Notes: generated by a model from the letters alone, not told the origin. A stretch of DNA of 64,000 nt from Pediococcus inopinatus (GCF_002982135.1 NZ_CP019981.1:558001-622000), one strand, 5' to 3'; shown: positions 24,186-35,062, counted from the stretch's first letter. Program-made: numbers and translations.

Positions 24186-24596
24186 TTGAAAAAGGTAATT
24201 ACTTATGGCACTTTTGATCTAATTCATAAGGGACATATTCGTTTGCTAAAGCGAGCTAAAGCACTGGGTGACCATTTGACAGTGTGTGTATCAACGGATG
24301 AGTTTAACGCCTTAAAGGGCAAAAAAGCTTACACAAGCTATGAAGATCGTAAGTATATTTTGGAAGCTATCCGTTATGTGGATGAAGTTATTCCTGAAAA
24401 AGGTTGGGATCAAAAAATCAAGGATGTTGAAGAACGTCATATTGACACCTTTGTCATGGGGGATGACTGGAAGGGTAAGTTTGATTTCTTAAAAGACTAC
24501 TGTGAAGTTGTCTATCTTCCCCGAACAGAAGGCATTTCTACTACCAAGATCAAACGTGATTTGGGTCTTGGCGGTAAAGACGAACCACAAAAATAA
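24186..24596 (+). CDS. tagD: Glycerol-3-phosphate cytidylyltransferase
   Basis: 136 residues. It makes CDP-glycerol from CTP and glycerol-3-phosphate, the precursor of poly(glycerol phosphate) wall teichoic acid. Motifs: YGTFDLIHKGHIRLL with the HxGH catalytic pair, and RTEGISTTKIKRDL near the end. TTG 24186 is the start; AGGAGA lies eight bases upstream. Together with mnaA, ltaS and the glycolipid genes it points to an active teichoic acid pathway; the polymerases are not in this window. Confidence 0.95.
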   Translation: MKKVITYGTFDLIHKGHIRLLKRAKALGDHLTVCVSTDEFNALKGKKAYTSYEDRKYILEAIRYVDEVIPEKGWDQKIKDVEERHIDTFVMGDDWKGKFDFLKDYCEVVYLPRTEGISTTKIKRDLGLGGKDEPQK

Positions 24597-24604
24597 ATAT
24601 AAAA

Positions 24605-24636
24605 CGGAGCTGGGGCAAATCCTCAGTTTTTTTATT
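24605..24636 (+). terminator. Rho-independent terminator after tagD
   Basis: CTGGGG pairs with CCTCAG around CAAAT, followed by TTTTTTT. Confidence 0.7.
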
Positions 24637-24783
24637 AGTTATAAACTAGTAAGAAAATAGCCAAATTGAAGTCGAATCAGCGCACTTTTTGTAAAAAATA
24701 CGTTATTCTTAATTTGGGATGTATTATCCGGATAAAAGTAGTAAATTATATTGTGAATGCAATTAGGAAGTAGGAAATTAGTT

Positions 24784-26361
24784 ATGAGCGAAACAAAAAT
24801 AGATCAGGCAGTTGCCAAACGGCGAACATTTGCCATTATTTCTCACCCGGATGCTGGTAAAACAACGATCACGGAACAGTTATTATTGTTTGGTGGCGTT
24901 GTGCGCGAGGCTGGAACGGTAAAGGCTCGTAAATCAGGTAGTTTTGCCAAGTCTGATTGGATGGAAATCGAAAAGAAGCGGGGCATTTCGGTTACAAGTT
25001 CGGTTATGCAATTTGATTACGGTGACAAACGAATTAACATTTTGGATACCCCTGGACATGAGGATTTCTCTGAAGATACGTATCGAACACTGATGGCGGT
25101 GGATTCTGCCGTGATGGTTATTGATTCTGCAAAAGGAATTGAGCCCCAAACTAAGAAATTATTCCAAATTTGTAAAATGCGGGGAATCCCCATTTTTACT
25201 TTTATGAATAAATTGGATCGTGATGGTCGCGAACCTTTAGATTTGGTCAATGAACTTGAAGAAGTTTTGGGAATCAATGCTTACCCAATGAACTGGCCAA
25301 TCGGGATGGGTAAGGGTCTCCAAGGATTATACGATCGTTACAATGAGAGAATCGTTTTATATCGCAAAGATGCAGATGGTAATCAATATTTGCCTTTGGA
25401 TAAAGACGGTAAATTATCAAGTGATCATCCTTTAACAGAAGATAGTACTTATCAAGACGCGCTAGGTGACATGGAATTATTGAGTGAAGCCGGAAATGAA
25501 TTTGATGAAGACCAGATTGCCTCGGGAGATTTAACCCCCGTTTTCTTCGGTTCGGCTTTAGCTAATTTTGGCGTTAAAACTTTCCTTGATATTTATTTGA
25601 AATACGCACCAGCACCTGCTGCACACGAAGATCGCGCTGGTGAAGTTATTAAACCAAATGATTCAGAGTTTTCTGGATTTATCTTTAAGATTCAGGCTAA
25701 TATGAATCCTAACCACCGGGATCGCATTGCCTTTGTACGAATTTGTTCGGGTGAGTTTGACCGCGGAATGGATGTGACGTTGCAGCGAACGGGAAAAGTT
25801 CTTCGTTTGTCAAACTCCACCCAATTTATGGCGGACTCCCGGCATACGGTTGAAAAGGCGGTGGCCGGTGATATCGTTGGCTTATATGATACGGGAAATT
25901 TCCAGATTGGTGATACCATTTATGCCGGGAAGCATGATGTTCAGTTTGAAAAGCTTCCTCAATTTACGCCAGAACTATTTGTGCACGTTGCTGCTAAAAA
26001 TGTGATGCAACAAAAATCATTCCATAAAGGAATTCAACAACTGGTGCAAGAAGGAGCAGTTCAGCTGTACACAAATTACAATACGGGTGATTATATTTTA
26101 GGTGCGGTTGGCCAACTTCAATTCGAAGTCTTCCAATTCCGGATGTTAAATGAATATCATTCTGAAGTCGTGATGGAGCCAATGGGTAAAAAGATTGCGC
26201 GCTGGATTGAGTCTGATCAATTAGATGAAAAGATGTCATCTTCACGAAACTTATTGGTGAAGGATCGTGCTGACAAGCCACTGTTCTTATTTGAAAATGA
26301 ATTCGCAGAACGCTGGTTTAAAGGCAAATATCCGGAAGTTAAATTAACAGCCAAGCTATAA
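24784..26361 (+). CDS. prfC: Peptide chain release factor 3
   Basis: 525 residues, the normal RF3 length. This GTPase recycles RF1 and RF2 from the ribosome after termination. G-domain motifs are [12 protein letters not shown] (G1), [16 protein letters not shown] (G3), [10 protein letters not shown] (G4) and GSALANFGV (G5 region). The RF3-type C-terminal domain follows, with [15 protein letters not shown] 24784 is preferred: AGGAAGTAGGA lies just upstream and the family normally starts a few residues before the P-loop; an in-frame ATG at 24757 is upstream of that site. Terminators flank the gene. Confidence 0.96.
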   Translation: MSETKIDQAVAKRRTFAIISHPDAGKTTITEQLLLFGGVVREAGTVKARKSGSFAKSDWMEIEKKRGISVTSSVMQFDYGDKRINILDTPGHEDFSEDTYRTLMAVDSAVMVIDSAKGIEPQTKKLFQICKMRGIPIFTFMNKLDRDGREPLDLVNELEEVLGINAYPMNWPIGMGKGLQGLYDRYNERIVLYRKDADGNQYLPLDKDGKLSSDHPLTEDSTYQDALGDMELLSEAGNEFDEDQIASGDLTPVFFGSALANFGVKTFLDIYLKYAPAPAAHEDRAGEVIKPNDSEFSGFIFKIQANMNPNHRDRIAFVRICSGEFDRGMDVTLQRTGKVLRLSNSTQFMADSRHTVEKAVAGDIVGLYDTGNFQIGDTIYAGKHDVQFEKLPQFTPELFVHVAAKNVMQQKSFHKGIQQLVQEGAVQLYTNYNTGDYILGAVGQLQFEVFQFRMLNEYHSEVVMEPMGKKIARWIESDQLDEKMSSSRNLLVKDRADKPLFLFENEFAERWFKGKYPEVKLTAKL

Positions 26362-26375
26362 AATTACGTAAACAG

Positions 26376-26420
26376 GGGGGGGACAAACTCAATTTTTTAG
26401 TTGAGATTGTCCTTTTTTAT
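26376..26420 (+). terminator. Rho-independent terminator after prfC
   Basis: GGACAA-CTCAA pairs with TTGAG-TTGTCC around TTTTTTAG, followed by TTTTTTATTT. Confidence 0.85.
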
Positions 26421-26571
26421 TTAACTAACAATGGTTAAAGTTCCTTAAAATCTCTAAGGATACCCGGGATAAGACTATTAAAAAAACGGATTTTCAGTTA
26501 TACTTATTTAGTTTATGAATGCTATTTAGCGTTTAAATTTAAAATTGTGAATGTGCAATGGAGGGTCAACT

Positions 26572-28731
26572 ATGAGTCAAGCGTGGCATAAAATTCGCCG
26601 TGGATTAAATACACGGTTTGGATTTTTCTTGTTCGCCGTTATTCTATTTTGCATTAAATCCTACATGGCTTACCAAACTAAATTCAGTTTGGGTGTCAAA
26701 GGCAATATGCAAGAATTAATTTTAGCGATTTCACCAATTGCGACGGCGCTGTTGCTGTTCGGGATTGGGTTATATTTTCGAGGTCGATGGGCTTATTGGT
26801 GGATGATTTTAGTTGACGCAATTTTGTCGACTTGGTTATTTTCTAACATTTTGTACTATCGGGAATTTTCAGATTTCATTACTTTTAATCTGATTAAGGG
26901 ATCTGGTGCCACTTCAGATAACCTCGGGAAAAGTTTAATGGGAATCATGCGTGGCACTGATTTTTTGGTGTTCATAGATGTTGCCTTTTTGATTCTATTG
27001 TTACTGATTCGATTCATTAAAATTGATACCACACCATTTAAATTTCGATACGCAGTAGCCACCACCATCTTATCTGTTGGGGTGTTTGGCGTAAACTTGG
27101 GGATGGCATATAGCAATCGTTCCGGGCTTTTAACGCGAACTTTTGATAATAATTACATCGTTAAGTATTTAGGCCTCCAAACCTACACAGCGTATGATGC
27201 GATTAAGACGTATCAAAATAGTGAACAGAAATCGAAAGCTTCTAACAATCAATTGAAGCCGGTTCAAAAATTCTTAAAAGATAATCACATTTCGTCTAAC
27301 ATCCAGTACAAAGGCGTCGCAAAGGGGAAAAATGTCTTTGTCATTCATTTGGAAAGTTTGCAACAATTTGTGATTGATAAAAAGTGGGATGGCCAAGAAA
27401 TTACGCCGAACTTAAATAAGTTATATCACGAAGACGATACGCTTAGTTTTGATAATTTCTTTAATCAAGTCGGCCAGGGGAAAACGGCCGATGCTGAAAT
27501 GATGCTGGAAAACTCACTATTTGGTTTAGCAGAAGGATCAGCAATGGTTATGGATGGGACAAGCAATACGTTCCAGAGTATGCCAGCCATTTTAGATCAA
27601 AATGGCTACTCGACGGCTTCATTCCATGGGGATGTTCCAAGTTTCTGGAATCGTGATAATGCCTATAAGTCTTTTGGTTACCAATATTTCTTTAGTAAGG
27701 AATATTACAAGATCAAACCTGGATATGTCAGTGGTTACGGGATGAAGGATAAACTCTTCTTGAAAGATACTGTTAAGTATATTCAGCAGTTACCTCAACC
27801 GTTTTATGCCAAGCTCATCACTGTTTCAAACCATTATCCTTACTTGATTGCCAAGAAAGATGCTTCTATAAAGGCTTGGGATACCGGCGATCCAACGGTT
27901 GATCCTTATGTGCAAACCGCACATTATTTGGACCAATCAATTGGTGAACTCTTAAGTTATCTGAAGAAATCCGGATTGGACAAGAAGAGCATGCTAGTTC
28001 TCTATGGTGATCATTACGGAATTTCAAATAACCATAAAGCAGCTATTGCGAAAATTTTAGGCCTAAAACAAATTGATAATTACAATTTAGCTATGTTCCA
28101 GAAAGTGCCTTTCATGATTCACATGGATGGACTAAAGGGTGGCATCAATCATACCTATGGTGGTGAGATTGATGTTATGCCAACGTTAGAAAACCTGATG
28201 GGAATTAATGTTTCTGGGGCCATTCAGTTTGGTCAAGATCTCCTTTCAAAGGATCGTAATCAAATTGTTTCCTTTAGGGATGGAGACTTTGTTTCGCCGA
28301 AGTACACTAAGTATGGGGGCGATCTGTATCTGACTAAGACGGGACAACAGATTACAGATGAAACGGATACTGAGAAAAAAGAAGTCGCTAAAATTCAAAA
28401 GTATGTCAATCAGGAATTATCGTTATCCGATTCCGTTATTAACGGTGATTTACTCCGATTCTCAAAACAAAGCTGGTTTAAAAAGGTCGACAAATCAGAT
28501 TTTAATTATAAAAAATCGGCGGCATTGAAAGAATTGAGCGAAGCACAGACGAAGACACCAACCAGTCTATTAAAAGAAAATGACGGAAAGTCAACGGAGG
28601 ATCTCTACAAAACTGATGCACCCGAATTAAAGAGTGAAAGTTCAAGTAGCAGTAGTGATGATAGCAGCAGCAGTTCCAGTTCAGGCTCTAGCTCGAGTTC
28701 ATCAGCTTCATCGTCATCTTCATCAAAGTAA
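26572..28731 (+). CDS. ltaS: Lipoteichoic acid synthase family protein (LtaS-like)
   Basis: 719 residues. LtaS polymerises glycerol phosphate from phosphatidylglycerol on the outer membrane face. Five N-terminal transmembrane helices (to about residue 185) precede an extracellular sulfatase-fold domain: metal-binding HLESLQQF, the catalytic Thr in GQGKTADAEMML, FHGDVPSFWNRD, and LYGDHYGISNNH with metal-binding Asp and His. The C-terminus is an unusual Ser-rich tail of about 40 residues. ATG 26572 has GGAGGG five to six bases upstream; ATG 26551 is an in-frame alternative. Some lactobacilli carry several LtaS-like enzymes, so this one could be a primer synthase instead. Confidence 0.93.
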   Translation: MSQAWHKIRRGLNTRFGFFLFAVILFCIKSYMAYQTKFSLGVKGNMQELILAISPIATALLLFGIGLYFRGRWAYWWMILVDAILSTWLFSNILYYREFSDFITFNLIKGSGATSDNLGKSLMGIMRGTDFLVFIDVAFLILLLLIRFIKIDTTPFKFRYAVATTILSVGVFGVNLGMAYSNRSGLLTRTFDNNYIVKYLGLQTYTAYDAIKTYQNSEQKSKASNNQLKPVQKFLKDNHISSNIQYKGVAKGKNVFVIHLESLQQFVIDKKWDGQEITPNLNKLYHEDDTLSFDNFFNQVGQGKTADAEMMLENSLFGLAEGSAMVMDGTSNTFQSMPAILDQNGYSTASFHGDVPSFWNRDNAYKSFGYQYFFSKEYYKIKPGYVSGYGMKDKLFLKDTVKYIQQLPQPFYAKLITVSNHYPYLIAKKDASIKAWDTGDPTVDPYVQTAHYLDQSIGELLSYLKKSGLDKKSMLVLYGDHYGISNNHKAAIAKILGLKQIDNYNLAMFQKVPFMIHMDGLKGGINHTYGGEIDVMPTLENLMGINVSGAIQFGQDLLSKDRNQIVSFRDGDFVSPKYTKYGGDLYLTKTGQQITDETDTEKKEVAKIQKYVNQELSLSDSVINGDLLRFSKQSWFKKVDKSDFNYKKSAALKELSEAQTKTPTSLLKENDGKSTEDLYKTDAPELKSESSSSSSDDSSSSSSSGSSSSSSASSSSSSK

Positions 28732-28734
28732 ATT

Positions 28735-28783
28735 AAAGGAGCCTATATCATTGGTTATAAAACCAGATATGGGCTCCTTTTTA
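28735..28783 (+). terminator. Rho-independent terminator after ltaS
   Basis: AAAGGAGCC-ATATC pairs with GATAT-GGCTCCTTT, followed by TTT. Confidence 0.9.
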
Positions 28784-28789
28784 GATACA

Positions 28790-28821
28790 AAAAAACCAAG
28801 TCACCAGGGACTTGGTTTTTA
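28790..28821 (-). terminator. Rho-independent terminator after clpE
   Basis: On the minus strand AAAACCAAGTCC pairs with GGACTTGGTTTTT (loop about five bases), ending the clpE transcript; it may also help stop plus-strand readthrough. Confidence 0.85.
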
Positions 28822-28832
28822 AAACTTAACTA

Positions 28833-31070
28833 TTAAGATTTAGAAGATGATGCTTTTTTTGCGGGAGCGAGATCTTCAGTGGATAAGGTAATCTCACCAT
28901 CGGCAATTTTTGCCACAAGATTTTTTGCATCCGCATGATCAAGATAGTAATCCGCAATGCGATCTTCAATTTGCTCTTGAATGACACGTCGCAAAGGACG
29001 AGCACCCATTTTTGGATTGTAACCTAATTCGACTAGCTTCTCTTCAACTGGTTCTGTCACATGCACGTGTAAGCCTTGAACGGCCAACATTTTATTGACA
29101 TCACCAATCATTAAGTCAACAATTTTCATTAAGTTTTCCTTAGTGAGTGAATTGAATTCGACAATGTCATCAAACCGGTTTAAAAATTCGGGTTTGAAGT
29201 AATTACCTAACTTGTTCAAAACGGAATGCGTTTCACCCTTGGCTGCAGCACCGAATCCGACATCAGCTTCAACATCACCAGTTCCGGCGTTGGAAGTCAT
29301 GATAATAATCGTGTCTTTAAAACTGACGGTGCGACCTTGTGAATCGGTCAAACGACCATCATCAAGGATTTGAAGGAACATATGCATGACATCTGGATGA
29401 GCTTTTTCAACTTCATCAAGTAAGATCAAGCTGTATGGGTGACGACGAACCTGTTCGGTCAACTGACCAGCCTCTTCGTAGCCAACATAGCCAGGAGGGG
29501 AACCAATCAATTTAGAAATTGAATGTGGTTCCATGTACTCACTCATGTCAAAGCGGATCATTGAATCCTCAGAGCCAAAGAGCTCATTAGCTAATTGTTT
29601 AGCTAATTCAGTTTTACCAACTCCGGTAGGACCAACGAATAAGAAAGACCCAATTGGTCGGCCAGTGCCATTTAGCCCAATTCGATTTCGCCGAATTGCT
29701 CGAGCAATTTTGTTCACGGCTTCGCTTTGACCAATAACTTTGGAGTTCAAATCTTTACCAAGGTTTTGAAGCTGCTCTTGTTCCCGTTTTTGGAGTTCAC
29801 CAACCGGGATACTAGTTTTTTCTTCAATAATTTGTTCCATATCTTTATCGGTTACAGTAGGAATTTCGTTTTGGTTAGCTGCACCAGACTTGGTTTTTTC
29901 TAATTTATTGATTTGGTCACGATAATAAGCGGCTTTTTCATAATCTTCAGCTTTAGTTGCATCTTGCTTGTATTTTTCGGCATTATCAATTTTTTGCTGA
30001 ATAGTATTTGGATCAACCGTATTAATTGTCAAATTTTTCTTAGAACCTGTTTCATCAAGCAGGTCGATTGCCTTATCAGGTAAGAAACGATCCTGAATGT
30101 AGCGTTTTGACAATTTGGCTGCCGCCTCAATTGCTTTATCTGTGTAGTGAACATGGTGATAATCTTCGTATTTCTTTTGAATACCCTTTAAAATCTTGAT
30201 GGATGCTTCCACACTAGGTTCGTCGACTTGAACAGGTTGCAAACGACGGGCAAGAGCAGCATCTTTTTCAATATCACGGTATTCATTTAAAGTTGTTGCA
30301 CCAACAAGTTGGAAATCGCCACGGGCAAGAGCGGGTTTCAAAACGTTACCTGCGTCCATGCCACCTTCAGCGTTACCAGCACCAACAATTTCATGAATTT
30401 CATCAATAAAGACGATGGCGTCCTTATTTTTTTGAACTTCTTTCATAAGTTGTTGCATTCGTTGTTCAAACTGTCCTCTAATTCCAGTTCCTTGAACAAG
30501 TGAAACAACGTCTAAACGAATAATTTGTTTGTTAATTAATTTTTGAGGAACATCACCAGCCACAATCTTTTCAGCTAGGCCTTCAACAACTGCTGTTTTA
30601 CCAACACCGGCTTCACCAATTAAAACTGGATTGTTTTTGGTACGACGGTTCAGTATTTCAATAACCCTTGAAATTTCTGTATCGCGTCCAATAACAGGAT
30701 CAATTTTCCCTTGTTTTGCTAGATCAGTCAGATTTAAGCCGTACTGAGCTAACAGACCACCTTGGCCATTTTGGCGACCACCATTATTATCAGTGGGGCC
30801 ACTAGGTTGAGTAGGGGGAACCTGTTGACTAAAGTTTTGCGCATTTTCAACATTACCATTTTGCATAGCACGGAAAATGTCGTCTAGATTTCCAAATCCA
30901 AATGGGTCTTGTGCCATATTCGTAGCACCTCCATTTCCAAAATTATTGCCTTCTTGTTGTTTTAGAAGTTGATAGCAATTTTGACAAAGATCAATCTGAC
31001 GCTGTTGTCCGTTCACATTAACGTGCAGATGAATCGTTGCTTCATTTTTATGACAATTTTGACAAAGCAT
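28833..31070 (-). CDS. clpE: ATP-dependent Clp protease ATP-binding subunit ClpE
   Basis: 745 residues. ClpE unfolds damaged proteins and works with ClpP; in Gram-positives it is a heat-induced member of the CtsR regulon. The N-terminal zinc finger [15 protein letters not shown]...LCQNCYQLL distinguishes it from ClpC. Two AAA+ modules follow: [14 protein letters not shown] with VFIDEIHEI, and [14 protein letters not shown] with [12 protein letters not shown], separated by a UVR-like coiled coil ([25 protein letters not shown]). A CtsR operator overlaps its transcription start and a CIRCE-like element lies 120 bp further up, so both CtsR and HrcA may act here. Confidence 0.97.
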   Translation of the reverse strand: MLCQNCHKNEATIHLHVNVNGQQRQIDLCQNCYQLLKQQEGNNFGNGGATNMAQDPFGFGNLDDIFRAMQNGNVENAQNFSQQVPPTQPSGPTDNNGGRQNGQGGLLAQYGLNLTDLAKQGKIDPVIGRDTEISRVIEILNRRTKNNPVLIGEAGVGKTAVVEGLAEKIVAGDVPQKLINKQIIRLDVVSLVQGTGIRGQFEQRMQQLMKEVQKNKDAIVFIDEIHEIVGAGNAEGGMDAGNVLKPALARGDFQLVGATTLNEYRDIEKDAALARRLQPVQVDEPSVEASIKILKGIQKKYEDYHHVHYTDKAIEAAAKLSKRYIQDRFLPDKAIDLLDETGSKKNLTINTVDPNTIQQKIDNAEKYKQDATKAEDYEKAAYYRDQINKLEKTKSGAANQNEIPTVTDKDMEQIIEEKTSIPVGELQKREQEQLQNLGKDLNSKVIGQSEAVNKIARAIRRNRIGLNGTGRPIGSFLFVGPTGVGKTELAKQLANELFGSEDSMIRFDMSEYMEPHSISKLIGSPPGYVGYEEAGQLTEQVRRHPYSLILLDEVEKAHPDVMHMFLQILDDGRLTDSQGRTVSFKDTIIIMTSNAGTGDVEADVGFGAAAKGETHSVLNKLGNYFKPEFLNRFDDIVEFNSLTKENLMKIVDLMIGDVNKMLAVQGLHVHVTEPVEEKLVELGYNPKMGARPLRRVIQEQIEDRIADYYLDHADAKNLVAKIADGEITLSTEDLAPAKKASSSKS

Positions 31071-31107
31071 CTTGCCGTCTCCTTTCGAAAAATCAAAGCT
31101 TAAAAAG

Positions 31108-31124
31108 TTTGACCAACTTTGACC
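31108..31124 (-). promoter_or_regulatory. CtsR operator of clpE
   Basis: TTTGACCAACTTTGACC, i.e. GGTCAAA-GTT-GGTCAAA on the minus strand, the direct-repeat CtsR box. It covers the first transcribed bases of clpE (expected start near 31126). Confidence 0.92.
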
Positions 31125-31132
31125 ATGAACAC

Positions 31133-31160
31133 ATTATACCTCGCATACTAATTTGTGCAA
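31133..31160 (-). promoter_or_regulatory. clpE promoter
   Basis: On the minus strand TTGCAC (complement of 31155-31160), 16-base spacer, TATAAT (complement of 31133-31138). Confidence 0.8.
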
Positions 31161-31230
31161 GCAATTTGTTTTCTAAAATTTAGCCTGCTAGAATCGGATA
31201 ATCAGCCAATGCAATGGTCACAAAGTTATA

Positions 31231-31257
31231 TTAGCACTTTCGTAATTAGAGTGCCAA
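31231..31257. promoter_or_regulatory. CIRCE-like element (HrcA operator)
   Basis: TTAGCACTT, nine bases, then GAGTGCCAA: 7 of 9 positions pair and both arms match the CIRCE consensus TTAGCACTC-N9-GAGTGCTAA with one mismatch each. It lies between clpE and 31320-31517, ending three bases before the -35 of the plus-strand promoter. Confidence 0.75.
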
Positions 31258-31260
31258 TGT

Positions 31261-31289
31261 TTGAACTTTTTTATGAAATCAACTAAACT
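31261..31289 (+). promoter_or_regulatory. Promoter of the small gene at 31320
   Basis: TTGAAC at 31261-31266, 17-base spacer, TAAACT at 31284-31289, immediately downstream of the CIRCE-like element. Confidence 0.6.
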
Positions 31290-31319
31290 AAAATTATCCA
31301 AAAAAGGGTAGGTGATTAA

Positions 31320-31517
31320 ATGGCACGCGACTTTTCAAATTTATTAGAGCAGCTGCGTCAGGGAAGCATCAAGGAATTAATAGTTGAATCGGATGAGTTT
31401 CCCGATTTTCAACCTATTTATATGAAGTATGAGCAACGAAAAAGAATTATTGGTCAAGCTCAGAGAAACGGAAAAGTGGTTTACCATTTTGAAAGTGATG
31501 AAAACGGTAAATCTTAA
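31320..31517 (+). CDS. Small uncharacterised protein upstream of ptsHI
   Basis: 65 residues, acidic and basic in alternation, no membrane segment. It starts MARDFSNLLEQLRQGSIKELIVESDEF and has an alpha-helical N-terminus followed by FPDFQPIYMKYEQRKRIIGQAQRNGKVVYHF, which could be a small beta sheet. I do not recognise a family, though similar short proteins are seen beside pts genes in lactobacilli. GGTAGGTGA precedes the ATG. The promoter abuts a CIRCE-like element, so it may be heat-responsive. The ptsH promoter lies immediately after it. Confidence 0.65.
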   Translation: MARDFSNLLEQLRQGSIKELIVESDEFPDFQPIYMKYEQRKRIIGQAQRNGKVVYHFESDENGKS

Positions 31518-31542
31518 TTTTCTTTTAATTTCGTGAAAGGGC

Positions 31543-31571
31543 TTGTAATAATTTAGAGAAATTGCTAAAAT
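31543..31571 (+). promoter_or_regulatory. ptsHI promoter
   Basis: TTGTAA at 31543-31548, 17-base spacer, TAAAAT at 31566-31571. The leader to ptsH is about 100 nt. Confidence 0.7.
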
Positions 31572-31680
31572 CAATGGGAAAGGCTGATTATTTGTTAGTA
31601 GAATAAATGGTTATTTATTTTTTACTATTAAAAGAAAGCCCTTACCAAATTATATATATATTAAAGGAGATCGATTTATA

Positions 31681-31947
31681 ATGGAAACACGCGACTTTCA
31701 TATTATTGCAGAAACAGGTATTCATGCTCGTCCAGCTACTTTATTAGTACAGGCAGCTAGCAAATTTAACGCAGACGTTAAGTTAACTTACAAAGACAAA
31801 TCAGTTAATTTGAAGTCTATTATGGGTGTAATGTCATTAGGTGTTGGTCAGAATGCTGATGTAACAGTTTCTGCCGATGGCGACGACGAAAAAGAAGCAA
31901 TTGAAGCACTCGCAGATACAATGAAAAAGGAAGGACTTTCTGACTAA
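31681..31947 (+). CDS. ptsH: Phosphocarrier protein HPr
   Basis: 88 residues, the usual HPr size. It passes phosphate from Enzyme I to sugar-specific EIIA proteins and, when phosphorylated on Ser46, acts as CcpA corepressor. His15 sits in GIHARPAT and Ser46 in [12 protein letters not shown], both intact, so catabolite control should operate. AAAGGAGA precedes the ATG. Its stop codon overlaps the ptsI start (TAATG), indicating translational coupling. Confidence 0.98.
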   Translation: METRDFHIIAETGIHARPATLLVQAASKFNADVKLTYKDKSVNLKSIMGVMSLGVGQNADVTVSADGDDEKEAIEALADTMKKEGLSD

Positions 31948-33668
31948 TGACAAAAGAATTGAAGGGAATTGCTGCCAGTGATGGTGTTGCAATTGCGAAA
32001 GCATACATGCTTGTCGACCCTGATCTGTCATTTGATAAGAAAACAATTGATGATCCAGATGCTGAAATCAAACGACTTAGTGCCGCTTTGGACGCATCTA
32101 AATCAGAATTAGAGTTAATTAAAAGTAAGGCTTCCGAGAATCTTGGAGAGGATGAAGCCGAGGTTTTTGAAGCACATATTACGATTCTCTCCGATCCTGA
32201 ATTAATTGGGAATATTGAAGATAAGATCAAGAACGATTCTGTAAATGCAGAACAAGCATTAAAAGATGTAACAGATGGTTTTATTGAAACATTTGAAGCT
32301 ATGACTGATAACCAATACATGCAAGAACGTGCCGGAGATATCCGTGACGTCACAAAACGTGTAATGAGTCATTTATTAGGTGTTGAATTGCCAAATCCAG
32401 CCCTGATTAACTCTGAAGTGGTTATTGTAGCGCACGATTTGACTCCAAGTGATACTGCACAATTGGATCGCAAGTATGTCAAAGGCTTTATTACTGATAT
32501 TGGTGGAAGAACTTCACATTCAGCAATTATGTCTCGAACACTTGAGATTCCTGCAGTTGTTGGTAGTGAAAAAGCTACAACAGAAATTAAATCCGGAGAA
32601 AATGTCGTTATTGACGGAATTCACGGTATCGCAATTGTTGAACCTGATGCTGACCAAGTTTCTAAGTATGAACTTATGCAAAAAGGATTCTTGGCACAAA
32701 AAGCTGAATGGGACAAACTTCGTGACGAAAAGACTTTGTCAAAAGATGGCGTTCACTTTGATTTAGCAGCTAATATTGGTACTCCAGATGATATTAAGGG
32801 AGTTGTCGATAATGGTGCTGAAGCAGTCGGCTTGTTCCGTTCTGAATTCTTATACATGGATGCCAGTGAGCTTCCAAGTGAAGATGATCAGTTTAAGGCA
32901 TACAAAGCCGTTGTTGAAGGCATGAAGGGCAAACAAGTTGTTGTTCGGACAATGGATATTGGTGGAGACAAGCAGTTACCATACTTGCCACTTCCAGAAG
33001 AAATGAACCCATTCTTGGGCTACCGAGCAATTCGGATCAGTCTTGATCGTACGGACTTGTTCCGTACCCAGTTACGCGCATTATTGCGGGCTTCTGCATA
33101 CGGAAAGCTTGCTATCATGTTCCCAATGATCGCAACCGTTGCTGAATTTAAGAAAGCTAAAGCTATCTTTGAAGATGAAAAACAAAAGATGGTTAAAGCT
33201 GGTACTAAGATCGGTGATGAAATCCAAGTTGGTATGATGATGGAAATCCCAGCTGCTGCAATTATTGCAGATAAGTTAGCTAAGTATGTTGACTTCTTCA
33301 GTATTGGTACCAACGATTTGATTCAGTATTCATTTGCTGCTGATCGTGGTAACGAAAAAGTTTCATACCTATATCAACCATATAATCCATCATTGTTACG
33401 TTTAATCAAACGTACAATTGATGCTTCTCATGCAGAAGGTAAATGGACTGGTATGTGTGGTGAAATGGCTGGAGATCAAACAGCTGTTCCAATTTTAATG
33501 GGTCTTGGTTTGGATGAATTCTCAATGAGTGCAACTTCAGTTTTGAAGACTCGTTCATTGATGAAACGCTTAGACACCAAAGAAATGAAGAAGTTAGCCG
33601 ATAAAGCAGTTACTGAAGCAGAAACTAACGACGATGTTATCAAACTCGTTAATGATGCAGTTAAATAA
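31947..33668 (+). CDS. ptsI: PTS Enzyme I (phosphoenolpyruvate-protein phosphotransferase)
   Basis: 573 residues. It takes phosphate from PEP and phosphorylates HPr on His15, starting all PTS sugar uptake. The active-site His191 is in [21 protein letters not shown], and the PEP-binding barrel shows [33 protein letters not shown] and [15 protein letters not shown]. It overlaps ptsH by one base. A terminator follows directly, so the operon is ptsH-ptsI. Confidence 0.98.
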   Translation: MTKELKGIAASDGVAIAKAYMLVDPDLSFDKKTIDDPDAEIKRLSAALDASKSELELIKSKASENLGEDEAEVFEAHITILSDPELIGNIEDKIKNDSVNAEQALKDVTDGFIETFEAMTDNQYMQERAGDIRDVTKRVMSHLLGVELPNPALINSEVVIVAHDLTPSDTAQLDRKYVKGFITDIGGRTSHSAIMSRTLEIPAVVGSEKATTEIKSGENVVIDGIHGIAIVEPDADQVSKYELMQKGFLAQKAEWDKLRDEKTLSKDGVHFDLAANIGTPDDIKGVVDNGAEAVGLFRSEFLYMDASELPSEDDQFKAYKAVVEGMKGKQVVVRTMDIGGDKQLPYLPLPEEMNPFLGYRAIRISLDRTDLFRTQLRALLRASAYGKLAIMFPMIATVAEFKKAKAIFEDEKQKMVKAGTKIGDEIQVGMMMEIPAAAIIADKLAKYVDFFSIGTNDLIQYSFAADRGNEKVSYLYQPYNPSLLRLIKRTIDASHAEGKWTGMCGEMAGDQTAVPILMGLGLDEFSMSATSVLKTRSLMKRLDTKEMKKLADKAVTEAETNDDVIKLVNDAVK

Positions 33669-33685
33669 CTGAAATTAATTTTACT

Positions 33686-33725
33686 TAAAATCTCTTAGGA
33701 TGATACATATCCTGAGAGATTTTTT
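33686..33725 (+). terminator. Rho-independent terminator after ptsI
   Basis: AATCTCT-AGGAT pairs with ATCCT-AGAGATT across GATACAT, followed by TTTTT. Confidence 0.9.
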
Positions 33726-33886
33726 GCTATACTAAAGCCGTTTAGTAAAGTGACTCAGAGATACCTTAACAAGATGAAGAATGGTTTTAAATTATTAGCG
33801 GAACCAAAAGCTAGTGTTATTTGCATAACACGCATGAAACCAATATAATTGAACTTAATTAAGTTTACGTTTTGAGGAGGATACTT

Positions 33887-35062
33887 GTGAATATCGGAAT
33901 TTTTACGGACACGTATTACCCGCAGGTAAGCGGAGTTGCAACGTCGATTAAGACTTTGCGTGAGCAACTCGAAAAGCAAGGCCATCAAGTGTATATTTTT
34001 ACTACTACGGATCCTAAAGTTGATAAGAATGTATATGAAAGAAATATTTTCCGTTTTACAAGTGTTCCCTTTGTTTCTTTCACTGACCGCAGAATTGCTG
34101 TAAGTGGGTTATTTAAAGCCTATCAGGTAGCAAAAGAATTGAATTTAGATATTGTGCATACGCAAACCGAGTTCTCTTTAGGCTGGATTGGTAAATTTGT
34201 TGCGAAGAATTTGAATATTCCTTGTGTGCATACGTATCATACGATGTACGAGGATTATTTGCATTACGTGGCGAATGGTCATTTGTTGCGGCCATATCAC
34301 GTTAAACAAGCAATGCGGGCCTTCTGTTATCATCTGATGGGGGTGGTTGCGCCAAGTGAGCGAGTGATTAGAACACTTAATGGTTATGGCGTAAAATCAC
34401 CGATTCGGATTATTCCAACAGGCGTGAACGTTAACCATTACGCTCAGCATGAGGATGTTGATTGGCGGGCAAAATATGGTTTCACTAAAAACACCAAAAT
34501 TCTGCTTTCTTTAAGTCGTTTAGCATATGAAAAAAATATTCAAGAAGTTATTAAAACTTATCCGAAGATATTAGAGGTTGTGCCAGATAGCTTGTTATTA
34601 ATCGTTGGAGATGGCCCCGCTCGTGAAACGCTTGAACAACAAGCACAGGACGCGGGAGTTGCAGATCATGTTAAATTCATGGGCGAGATTGATAACGATA
34701 TTGTCTATCGTTTCTATCAAATGGCAGATTTATTTGTTTCGGCATCTGAGTCTGAATCACAAGGATTGACTTATATAGAGGCAATGGCGGCCGGACTTAA
34801 AATAGTTGTAAAAACTGGTCCATATACTGATAGTTTGCTGGATGATCCCTCACTGGGGGTTACGTTTGAAACAGAAGAGCAATTTGTTCATTTTGCTGAA
34901 AATTATTTGAACCATCCTGCAAGTTTTGAAGATCCAGAACCTCGGGAAAGAAAGCTGTATGAAATTTCTGCGGACCATTTTGGTAAGCAGGTTGTTGAGT
35001 TTTACAAAGATTCGTTAGTTTTGTATGCGGATCGGGAGGAAAGTTCGGATTTTTCAGATTAA
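33887..35062 (+). CDS. GT4 glycosyltransferase, probable diacylglycerol glucosyltransferase (LafA/BgsB-like)
   Basis: 391 residues of glycosyltransferase family 4. The start MNIGIFTDTYYPQVSGVATSIKTL is typical of the glycolipid glucosyltransferases that add the first glucose to diacylglycerol, making the lipoteichoic acid anchor. The donor-binding part has LLSLSRLAYEKNIQEVI and the E-x7-E region SESESQGLTYIEAMAAGL. GTG 33887 is six bases after GAGGAGG; ATG 33872 overlaps that site. The next two genes follow within 12 and 3 bases, forming a three-gene operon whose order matches listerial and enterococcal glycolipid loci. Confidence 0.85.
   Translation: MNIGIFTDTYYPQVSGVATSIKTLREQLEKQGHQVYIFTTTDPKVDKNVYERNIFRFTSVPFVSFTDRRIAVSGLFKAYQVAKELNLDIVHTQTEFSLGWIGKFVAKNLNIPCVHTYHTMYEDYLHYVANGHLLRPYHVKQAMRAFCYHLMGVVAPSERVIRTLNGYGVKSPIRIIPTGVNVNHYAQHEDVDWRAKYGFTKNTKILLSLSRLAYEKNIQEVIKTYPKILEVVPDSLLLIVGDGPARETLEQQAQDAGVADHVKFMGEIDNDIVYRFYQMADLFVSASESESQGLTYIEAMAAGLKIVVKTGPYTDSLLDDPSLGVTFETEEQFVHFAENYLNHPASFEDPEPRERKLYEISADHFGKQVVEFYKDSLVLYADREESSDFSD

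Noticed and set aside
24757..24783. Upstream ATG for prfC
   Set aside because: It lies before the ribosome binding site and adds residues outside the RF3 family length.
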